This document shows positions 18,079 through 26,496 of a stretch of DNA of 64,000 nt, piece after piece (position 1 is the first letter of the stretch; the number at the start of each line of letters is the position of its first letter). The stretch comes from Eikenella exigua. Its GTDB lineage: Bacteria > Pseudomonadota > Gammaproteobacteria > Burkholderiales > Neisseriaceae. Made by a program: the position numbers and the translations under genes. The stretch is taken from the NCBI RefSeq assembly GCF_008805035.1, contig NZ_CP038018.1:1612001-1676000 (forward strand), in the 5' to 3' direction. A model generated the notes under the pieces. That model had not been told where the DNA came from, did no database searches, and saw nothing but the letters and a program-made list of their open reading frames with translations.

Positions 18079-18549
18079 TTACAGCTCCTGCTTCAACATA
18101 CCCAGCAACTGGGCATGTTTATCGGCATTAATCTCGCTGCACAGAATCTGCTCAGCACCTTTAACTGCCAGTGCCGCCACCTGCTCACGCAGAGCCTCAC
18201 GTGCCCGATTAACTTCCTGCTCCACATCAGTCTTAGCCTGCGCAGCAACACGAGCAGCCTCGTCAGAAGCCTGTTTTTTAGCATCCTCAACAATTTGAGA
18301 AGCCCGCCTCTCTGCGTTAGTGATGATTTCAGCAACTTGATTGCGGCCTTCAGCCATGAGTTCGGCCACACGCTTTTCAGCCTGTTCAAAATCACTTTTC
18401 CCGCGCTCGGCAGCTGCCAAGCCCTCGGCAATTTTGCTGGCTCGCTCATCCAAAGCCTTAGCGATGGGTGGCCACACGAACTTCACAGTAAACCACACCA
18501 ACAAGCAGAAAACAATTATCTGTATGATTAAAGCTGAATTAATATTCAC
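18079..18549 (-). CDS. atpF: ATP synthase Fo subunit b
   Basis: Peripheral stalk subunit, 156 residues: one N-terminal membrane helix (LIIQIIVFCLLVWFTVKFVW) followed by a long charged coiled coil. A GTG start at 18549 is preferred (MNINSAL...), because an AAGG ribosome-binding site lies 9 bases upstream and this gives the family length. The TTG at 18558 would overlap that site. Confidence 0.93.
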   Translation of the reverse strand: MNINSALIIQIIVFCLLVWFTVKFVWPPIAKALDERASKIAEGLAAAERGKSDFEQAEKRVAELMAEGRNQVAEIITNAERRASQIVEDAKKQASDEAARVAAQAKTDVEQEVNRAREALREQVAALAVKGAEQILCSEINADKHAQLLGMLKQEL

Positions 18550-18603
18550 TTTACTCAACCTTCACAGTTAGGGTTAAAACAAACGTCAGAAGTTTGTGTA
18601 ATC

Positions 18604-18858
18604 TTAACCTGCAACTGCCGGAGCAAACGGATTCACGAAGGCGAAAAGCAAGGCAACGGCTACGCCGATCAGGAATGCTGCGTCAATCAAACCGGCAATC
18701 AGGAACAATTTGGTTTGCAGCGGTTCAATCAGTTCAGGCTGGCGGGCAGAAGCCTCCAGATATTTTGAACCCACGAATGCGATACTGGCCGCAGCAGCCA
18801 CAGCACCGAACGCAACAATCAAGCCGCAAGTGATGGCCAATACACTATTCAAATCCAT
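18604..18858 (-). CDS. atpE: ATP synthase Fo subunit c
   Basis: Proteolipid of the rotor ring, 84 residues with two membrane helices joined by the polar loop ARQPE. The proton-binding carboxylate is the aspartate in LIAGLIDAAFLIGVA. The glycine/alanine-rich first helix is typical. The ion-binding residues look like the proton type rather than the sodium type. An AAGGAG ribosome-binding site precedes the ATG. Confidence 0.97.
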   Translation of the reverse strand: MDLNSVLAITCGLIVAFGAVAAAASIAFVGSKYLEASARQPELIEPLQTKLFLIAGLIDAAFLIGVAVALLFAFVNPFAPAVAG

Positions 18859-18912
18859 TTGAAACTCCTTATCTAAAAGTGAAGTTAAACTACTACAAAA
18901 AACAACAAACTA

Positions 18913-19782
18913 CTAATGAGAACTATGCGCCTGGCCGATATACACAAAAGCCAAAGCAACGAAAATAAATGCTTGTAACACGATAACCAAAATATGGAAC
19001 ACCGCCCAAACAAATCCAGCCAAAACATGGAAGAATGCCAAAACGGGATCCACCCAAGTAACTGCTTCACCCGGCATTGCCCAAGCGCCGCCTAGCATAG
19101 CAATCAGCAAAAACACCAATTCACCAGCATACATATTACCGAACAGACGCATACCGTGAGAAATAGTTTTGGACGAAAACTCCACCAGATTCAAAACAAA
19201 ATTGAACGGAGCCAGCCAAATACCGAACGGCGCAGCGAACAGTTCGTGAATCCAGCCACCCAAGCCTTTAAGCTTGATATTGAACATAAAGCAGATAAGC
19301 AGCACACCAATCGACATACCCAGAGTAATATTCAAATCCGCAGTCGGCACCACGCGCAGCAAGGCGTGGTGATTACCGGTTACACGCTGCCAAATCCACG
19401 GCAACAAATCCACCGGCAAAAAGTCCATGCTATTCATCAACACAATCCAAACAAACAGCGCCAAACCCAGCGGCGCCACTGTTTTACGCGATTGCTCGTT
19501 GTGAATCATGCCCTTGCACAAATTATCGATAAACTCGAACAAGATCTCTACGGCAGCCTGAAAACGCCCCGGCACACCTGGCGTAGCCTTGCGAGCAGCA
19601 TACCACATCACCAGCGAACCGAGAATCGCCAAAAAGGCCGCAATAAAAAGGGAATCCAAGTTTATAAATGAGAAGTCGGCAATATTTTGCAGACCCTGTC
19701 CTTTGCCCACATCCGACAGACTGGTCAAGCTTTGCAAATGGTGCTTGATGTAGTCGGCTGCACTCATGCTCTCACTAGCCAT
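18913..19782 (-). CDS. atpB: ATP synthase Fo subunit a
   Basis: Stator proton-channel subunit, 289 residues with five to six helices. The essential arginine is in SKTISHGMRLFGNMYAGELV; the C-terminal helix QAFIFVALAFVYIGQAHSSH ends it. The start MASESMSAADYIKHHLQ resembles Neisseria AtpB. It overlaps the upstream atpI by 8 bases. Confidence 0.97.
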   Translation of the reverse strand: MASESMSAADYIKHHLQSLTSLSDVGKGQGLQNIADFSFINLDSLFIAAFLAILGSLVMWYAARKATPGVPGRFQAAVEILFEFIDNLCKGMIHNEQSRKTVAPLGLALFVWIVLMNSMDFLPVDLLPWIWQRVTGNHHALLRVVPTADLNITLGMSIGVLLICFMFNIKLKGLGGWIHELFAAPFGIWLAPFNFVLNLVEFSSKTISHGMRLFGNMYAGELVFLLIAMLGGAWAMPGEAVTWVDPVLAFFHVLAGFVWAVFHILVIVLQAFIFVALAFVYIGQAHSSH

Positions 19783-20125
19783 ACTTCTTAGCTTTCCAAA
19801 ATATCAACAACACCGCATGACTCACCGCACCCAACCCGACAATAAACGGAACGAACACGATGCGTTGGCGATAAAAAACGAACACCAGCATCATCAACAC
19901 GAGCGCCAGTACTATTTTTAAACTTTCTCCCAGCCAAAATGCGCTGCCGCGCCATTTCGGAAACTTCAGGAAAAACCTTAAAACCAGTACTGCCAAGATG
20001 GTGGGCAAGGCGTAACACAAACAACCCAGCGCCGCTGACTTTGCTGCAACGACACCGGAAGACACCCAAAAAACAGCAACAAGTATCGCCGTGATTGCTA
20101 ATTGGAGATAAATTGTTGCCGCCAT
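19775..20125 (-). CDS. atpI: AtpI-like protein, first gene of the atp operon
   Basis: Small membrane protein of 116 residues with four predicted helices (LQLAITAILVAVFWVSSGVV and others), in the position of atpI. AtpI proteins assist c-ring assembly or magnesium handling. The start at 20125 (MAATIYLQLAITAI) was chosen because the helix starts there; an upstream in-frame start adds 22 residues without family resemblance. The end overlaps the atpB start. Confidence 0.8.
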   Translation of the reverse strand: MAATIYLQLAITAILVAVFWVSSGVVAAKSAALGCLCYALPTILAVLVLRFFLKFPKWRGSAFWLGESLKIVLALVLMMLVFVFYRQRIVFVPFIVGLGAVSHAVLLIFWKAKKYG

Positions 20126-20301
20126 ACATCCATCTTCACACACACTAAATGTTAGCTTTTTGAATATAAGCAAAACCGCCAACAAAGTCAAGAAAAGTGT
20201 TAATTCTTGTCAAACAATATCAATGCTCATAGCATTAAAGGCTACCTGAAAATCGAGCACGCATAATTTCCGAGCGCTCGAAACCACAGACAAGCCTTTG
20301 C

Positions 20302-21165
20302 TCAACCAGGCAACTTCACATCCAGCTGCTGCATCAACCGTGCAAAGGTTTCCGGGCTGTCGAAATGCAACACCACCTTACCGCGTTTGTGGTTGGCAGT
20401 TTGCACTTCCGCGCGCACACCCAATTTTTCCGTAAGCGCCTCGTTCAGGTAGCGTATATCCGGGCTGACGATTTTCGATTTTTTCTCCTGTGGTGCCTGT
20501 TGTGCCAGCTGGCTGCGCCGCTCCACCTCACGCACCGACCAACCATTTTTCACCGCCTTCTGCGCCAAGGAAAGCTGCTCCATCACCGGCAGCGACAACA
20601 AGGCCCGTGCGTGCCCCATTTCCAGCTGGCGTAAAAACAGCATTTCCTGCACCGGTTCGGGCAAAGCCAACAGGCGCAGGCTGTTCGACACCGCACTGCG
20701 GCTGCGACCTACTGCCTTGGCCACGGTTTCGTGCGTGAGGCCGAATTCATCCACCAAACGCTTCAAACCCTGCGCCTCTTCGATCGGATTAAGATTTTCG
20801 CGCTGGATATTTTCAATCAAACCCATCGCCAGCGCCGCTTCATCGCCGATGCTCTTAATTACCACCGGAATTTCGACCAATCCCGCCAGCTGGCTGGCGC
20901 GCCAACGGCGCTCGCCGGCAATCAGCTCGTATTGAGACAGGCCGTGCTCACGCACGATAACCGGCTGGATAACGCCCTGCGCCTTAATCGAATCGGCCAG
21001 CTCCTGCAAGCCTTCATCATCCATTTGCGAACGTGGCTGATAGCGCCCCGGCTTGATGTCGCGTACCGGCACACTGGTCAGCCTGTCGCCGCTGCTGTCG
21101 CCCACCGCGCCGGCCAACAAAGAATCCAAGCCCCGGCCGCCGAGGCCGCTTTTCGGTTTTGCCAT
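20302..21165 (-). CDS. parB: chromosome partitioning protein ParB
   Basis: Centromere-binding CTPase of 287 residues that loads at parS and recruits SMC. The N-terminal tail MAKPKSGLGGRGLDSLLAG contacts ParA, GERRWRASQ is the nucleotide-binding motif, IENIQRENLNPIEEA precedes the helix-turn-helix (TVAKAVGRSRSAVSNSLRLL), and the C-terminal dimerisation domain is intact. parA, usually just upstream in Neisseriaceae, is not adjacent; rsmE is there instead. smc is in the same window. No parS 16-mer was recognised by eye. Confidence 0.96.
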   Translation of the reverse strand: MAKPKSGLGGRGLDSLLAGAVGDSSGDRLTSVPVRDIKPGRYQPRSQMDDEGLQELADSIKAQGVIQPVIVREHGLSQYELIAGERRWRASQLAGLVEIPVVIKSIGDEAALAMGLIENIQRENLNPIEEAQGLKRLVDEFGLTHETVAKAVGRSRSAVSNSLRLLALPEPVQEMLFLRQLEMGHARALLSLPVMEQLSLAQKAVKNGWSVREVERRSQLAQQAPQEKKSKIVSPDIRYLNEALTEKLGVRAEVQTANHKRGKVVLHFDSPETFARLMQQLDVKLPG

Positions 21166-21190
21166 TTATCTGCTTCCTAATCCATTTATT

Positions 21191-21233
21191 TTTTCAGGTA
21201 GCCTCTAAGGTAAGGAAGAAGGCTACCTGAAAA
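21191..21233. terminator. DUS-pair hairpin between rsmE and parB
   Basis: TTTTCAGGTAGCCT and AGGCTACCTGAAAA are separated by 15 bases, after the rsmE stop and before the parB start on the minus strand. Confidence 0.6.
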
Positions 21234-21270
21234 CTGTCAATTTGCGCATTTTAGCACAGCGCTCATACCG

Positions 21271-21993
21271 CTAAAAATCGCCCCACAAGGCCTGCATCGC
21301 CGCCAGCGCCGCCAGCGCCGCCGTTTCCGTGCGCAATACCCGTGCACCGAGTTGCACCGCCTGAAACCCTTGCGAGCGTGCCAAATCCTCTTCTTCCGCC
21401 GTCAGCCCGCCTTCCGGTCCACTCAGCAAAACCGCGCTTTGCGCCGGAGGCAGACTGCGCAGTGACACACCATCGTGCGGGCTCAGCAGCAGCCGCACCC
21501 CCGAATCGGCCGGCAGTGCAGCCAGCACCTGCGGCAAATCGTCAATCGGCACCACAGGCGGCACCTCATTGCGCCCGCATTGCTCACAGGCCGAGATAGC
21601 GATTTCCTGCCAGCGCCGCACCTTTTTCTCCGACCGCTCGCCCGAAAGCCGCACATTCGAGCGCGTGGAAACCGCCGGCACGATGCGTTTCACCCCCAAT
21701 TCCGTGCCCTTCTGTACCGCAAAATCCATCTTTTCCGAAGCCGATACCGCCTGAATCAACGTAACCGCCAGCGGCGATTCGCGCGATTCCAAGAGCAACT
21801 TATCCACCCGCACCAGCGCCTGTTTGCGCCCAATTTCCAGCAATTCTGCCGCCGCCGCCTGCCCCTGCCCGTCAAACAACACCAGCGGTGCACCCGCCTG
21901 CAAGCGCAGTACTTGGATATGCCGGCACACATTTTCAGGTAGCCTCAGCACCTCGCCGGCAACAAAAGTTTGCGGAACATAAAAACGCGGCAT
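21271..21993 (-). CDS. rsmE: 16S rRNA (uracil-1498-N3)-methyltransferase
   Basis: SPOUT-class methyltransferase of 240 residues acting on the small ribosomal subunit. The N-terminal PUA-like segment (MPRFYVPQTF...HIQVLRLQAG) and the C-terminal knot motifs (LLSPHDG, LLSGPEGGLTAEEEDLA, LGARVLRTETAALAAL) are present. It is divergent from suhB. Confidence 0.95.
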   Translation of the reverse strand: MPRFYVPQTFVAGEVLRLPENVCRHIQVLRLQAGAPLVLFDGQGQAAAAELLEIGRKQALVRVDKLLLESRESPLAVTLIQAVSASEKMDFAVQKGTELGVKRIVPAVSTRSNVRLSGERSEKKVRRWQEIAISACEQCGRNEVPPVVPIDDLPQVLAALPADSGVRLLLSPHDGVSLRSLPPAQSAVLLSGPEGGLTAEEEDLARSQGFQAVQLGARVLRTETAALAALAAMQALWGDF

Positions 21994-22060
21994 CTATTGT
22001 TTACCCCGAAAAATGGTTAATATCCCGTTTCTATCAGAAAAGCATCGGGAAGGAAAGATT

Positions 22061-22849
22061 TTGCTCAACCGTTTAGCAGAACTGGTTCGCGAAGTGGCAC
22101 AAACCGCCGTGATGCCGCGTTTTCTCAACGCCGCCGTCAGCACCAAAAGCGACGGTACCCGCCTCACCGAAGCCGACCTGCACGCCCAAGCCCTATTTGC
22201 TCAAAAGCTGCCGCAAATCATCGACTGCCCGATGCTGGGCGAAGAAATGAGCGCCGACGAACAACACGCCATGTGGCAGTACGCCGCAACCGGGCTGTGG
22301 GTGGTCGACCCTATCGACGGCACCAACAACTTCATCAACGGCCTGCCGCACTTCGCCCTCTCCGTGGCCTACATCCGCCACGGCCGCGCCCAACTGGGCG
22401 CTATTTTCCACCCCATGATGCAGGAAATGTTCACTGCCGAACGCGGTCACGGCGCACACCTCAACGGCCGTCCCCTGCCCTTGCGTAACACACCGAAAAA
22501 ACTGCATGAGTCCATTGCCGGCGTGGAAGTGAAATACCTGCGTTCAGGCAAACTCGCCAGCCGCATGCAAACCCTCCACCCCTTCGGCTCACAGCGCAGC
22601 ATGGGCGCCAGCACGCTCGACTGGTGCTACCTCGCCGCCGGCCGCTACGACCTCTACCTACATGGCGGTCAAAAACTGTGGGACTATGCCGCCGGCACTC
22701 TGATTTACGAAGAAGCCGGCGGCCGCCTGGCCACGCTGGAAGGCGACGACTTCTGGAGCGGCGAACACGTTTTCAAACGCTCCGTCATCGCCGGCCTGCA
22801 GCCCGACCTGTTTGAGCGCTGGCTGGCCTGGATTCGGGCGAATCAGTAG
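22061..22849 (+). CDS. suhB: inositol monophosphatase family protein (SuhB-like)
   Basis: Mg-dependent phosphatase fold, 262 residues. Metal-binding motifs are GEEMS, the signature WVVDPIDGTNNFINGLPHFA and a C-terminal WDYAAGTLIYEEAGG. A TTG start at 22061 is preferred: an AGGAAAG ribosome-binding site is six bases upstream and the protein then aligns with the E. coli SuhB start. The ATG at 22013 has no such site and adds 16 unlike residues. In E. coli SuhB also supports ribosomal RNA antitermination; that role here is inference. Confidence 0.88.
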   Translation: MLNRLAELVREVAQTAVMPRFLNAAVSTKSDGTRLTEADLHAQALFAQKLPQIIDCPMLGEEMSADEQHAMWQYAATGLWVVDPIDGTNNFINGLPHFALSVAYIRHGRAQLGAIFHPMMQEMFTAERGHGAHLNGRPLPLRNTPKKLHESIAGVEVKYLRSGKLASRMQTLHPFGSQRSMGASTLDWCYLAAGRYDLYLHGGQKLWDYAAGTLIYEEAGGRLATLEGDDFWSGEHVFKRSVIAGLQPDLFERWLAWIRANQ

Positions 22850-23002
22850 GCAGAAAGGCTGCCTGGAAACGAACTCAGTAAGTTTCTGCGAAGCTAAAGT
22901 TTTAGAGAGCCTCTGATAAGCGCAAGACTGCCTGAACAATATTCGCCACAAAAAAAAGCTATCTGAAACCGCCCACACACTTTCAGGTAGCCTCCCCCCA
23001 TA

Positions 23003-23030
23003 AAAAAGCTGCCAGCCAAGGCAGCTTTTT
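23003..23030. terminator. terminator between suhB and a lipoprotein gene
   Basis: AAAAAGCTGCC, an AGCCAA loop and GGCAGCTTTTT form a symmetric intrinsic terminator serving convergent genes. Confidence 0.8.
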
Positions 23031-23049
23031 CCATTCTCATTACACCAGC

Positions 23050-23604
23050 TTAGCGGCGGCGTTGCGGGCGGTTACCGCGAACCGGAGCGGCTTGGCGGGT
23101 TACCCTGCAGTTTTCCAGCACGGCCACGGGATTTACCGGATTACCGGCGTCATCCACGCTCTGCGCCTGCAGCAAGGCGATGGCATTGGTGCGGGTCACG
23201 TTGGTGGGGGTGGCTTTGCCGGTTACCCAAATCACGCCGTTGCTGTAGTAGCTATTTTGCTGTTGGCCATTGCTGTCGTTGAGCACGCGCCACAGGCCGG
23301 GGGAAACTTTATCGTTGATTTTCAGTTGAGTTACCACCAAGGTATCGCTCTTGATGCCATACATGGCGCTCACTTTTTGCTGCTGGCCGTTACCGGCTTG
23401 GCAGGTGTAGTGCACTTCTACGGTTTTATCGATGCTGTCCACCTGAGCCACTTGGATTTTGCCGATAGCGGCGGTGGTTTCATCACCCTGCTGTGTCTGT
23501 TGCTGGGTTTGCGGCTGCACCGGTTTTTCCGGCGATTTGCTACTGGAGCAGGCGCTCAGTGCCAATACGGCGATGGCGGCGGGGATGACTAATTTGCTGT
23601 TCAT
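23050..23604 (-). CDS. lipoprotein, possible ACP/MliC-like lysozyme inhibitor
   Basis: 184 residues starting at 23604 with an AGGAG-like site upstream. A signal peptide ends in the lipobox LALSAC, followed by a Gln/Pro-rich linker (QPQTQQQTQQGD). The folded part begins KTVEVHYTCQAG and ends in NCRVTR. Its order of motifs (YTCQxG, QKVSAMYGI, a WxxL, a VWVTG-like strand and a late cysteine) resembles the Neisseria adhesin complex protein ACP, a C-type lysozyme inhibitor. The lipidation is well supported; the inhibitor role is a weak similarity judgement. Confidence 0.75.
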   Translation of the reverse strand: MNSKLVIPAAIAVLALSACSSSKSPEKPVQPQTQQQTQQGDETTAAIGKIQVAQVDSIDKTVEVHYTCQAGNGQQQKVSAMYGIKSDTLVVTQLKINDKVSPGLWRVLNDSNGQQQNSYYSNGVIWVTGKATPTNVTRTNAIALLQAQSVDDAGNPVNPVAVLENCRVTRQAAPVRGNRPQRRR

Positions 23605-23743
23605 GGGTAACTCCTTAATCGGTTGAAAAACATGCCACGGCAAGGGCTCGGGCAGGCACAAACAGGCGACATTGTAACAAAAGCCCGCCCTGCCCGCCTG
23701 CCTGTTCGTGTTAACAAACATTAAATCATGTAGAGACAATAGC

Positions 23744-24556
23744 TTAACCAAACTTCTTGGGCTGTTTGGAGGCTACCTGAAAAATCTGCTGCGTGTCTAA
23801 ATCCAGTGCGGTGAGCCGGCCGCCCCACAGCGCGCCGGTATCGATGCCGCATACCTGCTCGCCGCGATACAGGCCGAGTGCCGACCAATGGCCAAATACA
23901 GTTTGATAACCAAGGGTTTGCCGGTTGGGCGCGCGAAACCAGGGCATGAGACCGGAGGGCATTTCGGGCAGAGTGGCTTTGTAGTCGAAATCCATGCGGC
24001 CGTTGCGGTGCAGGGCGCGCATGCGGGTGAACACATTGGTGGCAAAGCGCAGGCGTTCGGTTTCGTTATCGGCGCAGTCGCTATCGGGCGTGTTGCCATA
24101 CATATGGGCAAAAAACCAATCGGGGCGGCTTTGCAGGGCGGTAGCCGCTTCGACGGCACGCTGCTGTGCAGTTTCGGCCTTCCATTGCGGCCAAATGCCG
24201 GCGTGCACGATCAGGTTATTGCCGTGTTGCAGCATCAGGGGCTGGTGCAGCAGCCAATCGAGCAGTGATTGGCGATCGGGGGCGGCGAGAATGTCGCCCA
24301 CAGTGTCGCTACGCTTGAGTTTGCCGTGCCCATAGGCGATAGCGAGCAGGTGCAGGTCGTGGTTACCGAGCACGGTTCGGATGCTGTTTTCGTGCTGTTT
24401 GATGTAGCGCAGGCAGTCGAGGGATTGGGGGCCGCGGTTGACGATGTCGCCCACCAGCCAAAGGGTATCGCGACCGTGGTTGAAGCCGATGTGTACCAGC
24501 AGGGTTTGAAATTCGGCGAAACAGCCTTGCAGGTCGCCGATTGCGTAGTGTGCCAT
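23744..24556 (-). CDS. apaH: symmetrical bis(5'-nucleosyl)-tetraphosphatase
   Basis: Hydrolyses Ap4A to two ADP. 270 residues. PPP-phosphatase metal motifs are GDLQGC (residue 8), GDIVNRGP and GNHD; later histidines lie in VHAGIWPQW and FGHWSALG. The start at 24556 (MAHYAIGDLQGC) fits the family; the open frame extends upstream through a DUS region. In E. coli ApaH also removes Np4 caps from RNA. Confidence 0.95.
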   Translation of the reverse strand: MAHYAIGDLQGCFAEFQTLLVHIGFNHGRDTLWLVGDIVNRGPQSLDCLRYIKQHENSIRTVLGNHDLHLLAIAYGHGKLKRSDTVGDILAAPDRQSLLDWLLHQPLMLQHGNNLIVHAGIWPQWKAETAQQRAVEAATALQSRPDWFFAHMYGNTPDSDCADNETERLRFATNVFTRMRALHRNGRMDFDYKATLPEMPSGLMPWFRAPNRQTLGYQTVFGHWSALGLYRGEQVCGIDTGALWGGRLTALDLDTQQIFQVASKQPKKFG

Positions 24557-24714
24557 GATGTTTGTGTTAGAGGGTGATTTATAGTGGGTTGAGTAAAGCG
24601 AAAAGCTACCTGAAACTTTCCCTTCGCCGAAGCTCGGCCTTGGTTGCGCCAAGACATCAGCTCACTCCGTTGAAGTTCTGTTTTCAGGTAGCCTCTATAA
24701 TACTTTTATGTGCT

Positions 24715-25101
24715 TTAAGCGTTCAGTACCACCACACCTTCCACTTCCACCAGCACACCTTTTGGCAGGGCGGACACCTGCACGGCAGCACGAGCGGGGA
24801 AGGGTTCGCGGCAGTATTCGCCCATGATTTGGTTGAAGATAGCAAAGTTGGAGAGGTCGGTGAGGTAGGCGTTGAGTTTCACCACATCGTCGAAACTGCC
24901 GCCGGCGGCTTCAATCACGGCTTTGAGGTTTTCAAACACTTGGCGGGTTTGCTCAGCAAAGCCGCCTTCCACCACCTGCATGGTGGCAGGCACCAGCGGA
25001 ATCTGGCCGCTTAAATAGATAGTATTGCCGGCACGCACGGCTTGGGAATAAGCACCGATGGCGGCAGGGGCATTGTTGGTATGAATGATAGTTTTGGCCA
25101 T
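24715..25101 (-). CDS. ridA: RidA-family 2-iminobutanoate/2-iminopropanoate deaminase
   Basis: Small trimeric enzyme of 128 residues that clears reactive enamines and imines made by PLP enzymes such as threonine dehydratase. The typical start (IHTNNAPAAIGAYSQAV), SGQIPL, the catalytic-arginine segment FPARAAVQVSALPKG and VEVEGVVVL are all present. An AAGGAG ribosome-binding site precedes the ATG. Confidence 0.95.
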   Translation of the reverse strand: MAKTIIHTNNAPAAIGAYSQAVRAGNTIYLSGQIPLVPATMQVVEGGFAEQTRQVFENLKAVIEAAGGSFDDVVKLNAYLTDLSNFAIFNQIMGEYCREPFPARAAVQVSALPKGVLVEVEGVVVLNA

Positions 25102-25215
25102 AATGGAACTCCTTATATGTTGATTGCTGAAAAGAGTCTTAATTATATCGCCAACGGCAGGGGCAAACCAAACAGTCGGCAGCGACGCATACAAAGTAAG
25201 TCTACCTGAAACCGA

Positions 25216-26310
25216 TTATTTCCGCCGCAACAACACCCCGCTCTCAATATGCGGCGTAAACGGGAATTGGTCGAACAGCGCGGCGCGTTCGATGCAGTGG
25301 GTTTGCGTGAGCGTGGCAAGGTTGGCGTGCAGGGTTTCCGGGTTGCAGGAAACATAGATGATGTTGCTGAAATTCTGCAGCAGGCGCAAGGTGGCATCGT
25401 CTATGCCGGCGCGCGGCGGATCAACAAACACGGTAGAGAAGGCATAGTCCGCCAGCTCGATGCCCTGCTCCTGCAAGCGGCGGAAACGGCGCACGCCCTG
25501 GTAGGCCTGGGTAAACTCTTCGGCGGAGAGCCGCGCCAGGCGGATGTTGGCTGCGCCGTTGGCTTCTATATTCCACTGCGCCGCCTGCACCGAAGTTTTC
25601 GACAATTCCGTGGCCAGCACGCGGCGGAAATAACGCGCCAGCGGTAGGGTGAAATTGCCGTTGCCGCAATAGAGCTCCAGCAAATCGCCGCCCAACCCCG
25701 CCGCCGCGCTGCAAGCCCAATCCAACATTTTTTGGCACACCAGCGCATTGGGCTGGCTAAAGCCGCCTTCGTATTGGCGGTAGAGCCAATCGCGCTCGTC
25801 GGCATGCAGGCGTTCGGTAACGAAATCCTGCGCCAACACCAGCTTCTGCCCCCGGCTGCGGCCGATAATCATGATGCCCAAGTCGCGCTGCAAACGCGCC
25901 GCCGCAGCCTGCCATTGCCCGCACAGCCGCTTGTGGTAAATCATGCCCACCAGCATATCGCCGCTCAGGGTAGACAAAAATTCGCACTGATACCACCGCT
26001 CCCGCAACAGCGGATCGGCCTGCACGGCGGCCAGCAGCCTAGGCATCAAGGCATTGATCGCAGCAGACGCGGCAGGCAGGGAATCGATCCGGCGCGACGA
26101 GGCCGAACCAGCCTTCTGCCCGGGCTCGAACATGGCATAGCTGATATGATTGCCATCGTGCCAAACCCGAAATTCGGCACGCATCCGATAATGTTTTTCA
26201 GGCGAAGCAAACACCTGCCATTCGGGTGGGGAAAATTCGGCAAAACGCTGTTTCAGGTAGCCTACTTTTTGTTGCAGCTGGGCGGTGTATTCAGGGCTGG
26301 GCTGGGTCAT
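25216..26310 (-). CDS. trmA: tRNA (uracil-5-)-methyltransferase
   Basis: Makes ribothymidine at position 54 of tRNA with S-adenosylmethionine. 364 residues, the usual TrmA size. SAM-binding LELYCGNGNFTLPLA, FVDPPRAGID and the catalytic cysteine in YVSCNPETL are present. It lacks the iron-sulphur cysteines of the related RlmC/RlmD enzymes, which supports TrmA. Confidence 0.95.
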   Translation of the reverse strand: MTQPSPEYTAQLQQKVGYLKQRFAEFSPPEWQVFASPEKHYRMRAEFRVWHDGNHISYAMFEPGQKAGSASSRRIDSLPAASAAINALMPRLLAAVQADPLLRERWYQCEFLSTLSGDMLVGMIYHKRLCGQWQAAAARLQRDLGIMIIGRSRGQKLVLAQDFVTERLHADERDWLYRQYEGGFSQPNALVCQKMLDWACSAAAGLGGDLLELYCGNGNFTLPLARYFRRVLATELSKTSVQAAQWNIEANGAANIRLARLSAEEFTQAYQGVRRFRRLQEQGIELADYAFSTVFVDPPRAGIDDATLRLLQNFSNIIYVSCNPETLHANLATLTQTHCIERAALFDQFPFTPHIESGVLLRRK

Positions 26311-26452
26311 GGGGAGCGTGGGGATTGGAGCAAAAAATAAGGATTATAGCGGGAAATGAAGAAGCTACCTGAAAGCGAAGCGGGGGCTATACAAAACCCA
26401 GATTCCAGATTATCGCAAGCGGGTAGCAAATACTCTTCCTACCTTGCTAAAG

Positions 26453-26482
26453 AGGCTACCTGAAACTTTCAGGTAGCCTTTT
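26453..26482. terminator. DUS-pair terminator after ppk
   Basis: AGGCTACCTGAAA and its complement are nearly contiguous (one C between them), 15 bases beyond the ppk stop. Confidence 0.7.
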
Positions 26483-26496
26483 GCACTCTCGTGCCA

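Noticed and set aside
24570..24600. TATAGTGGGTT, resembling a Correia terminal repeat
   Set aside because: No matching inverted end or Correia core follows within 200 bases.
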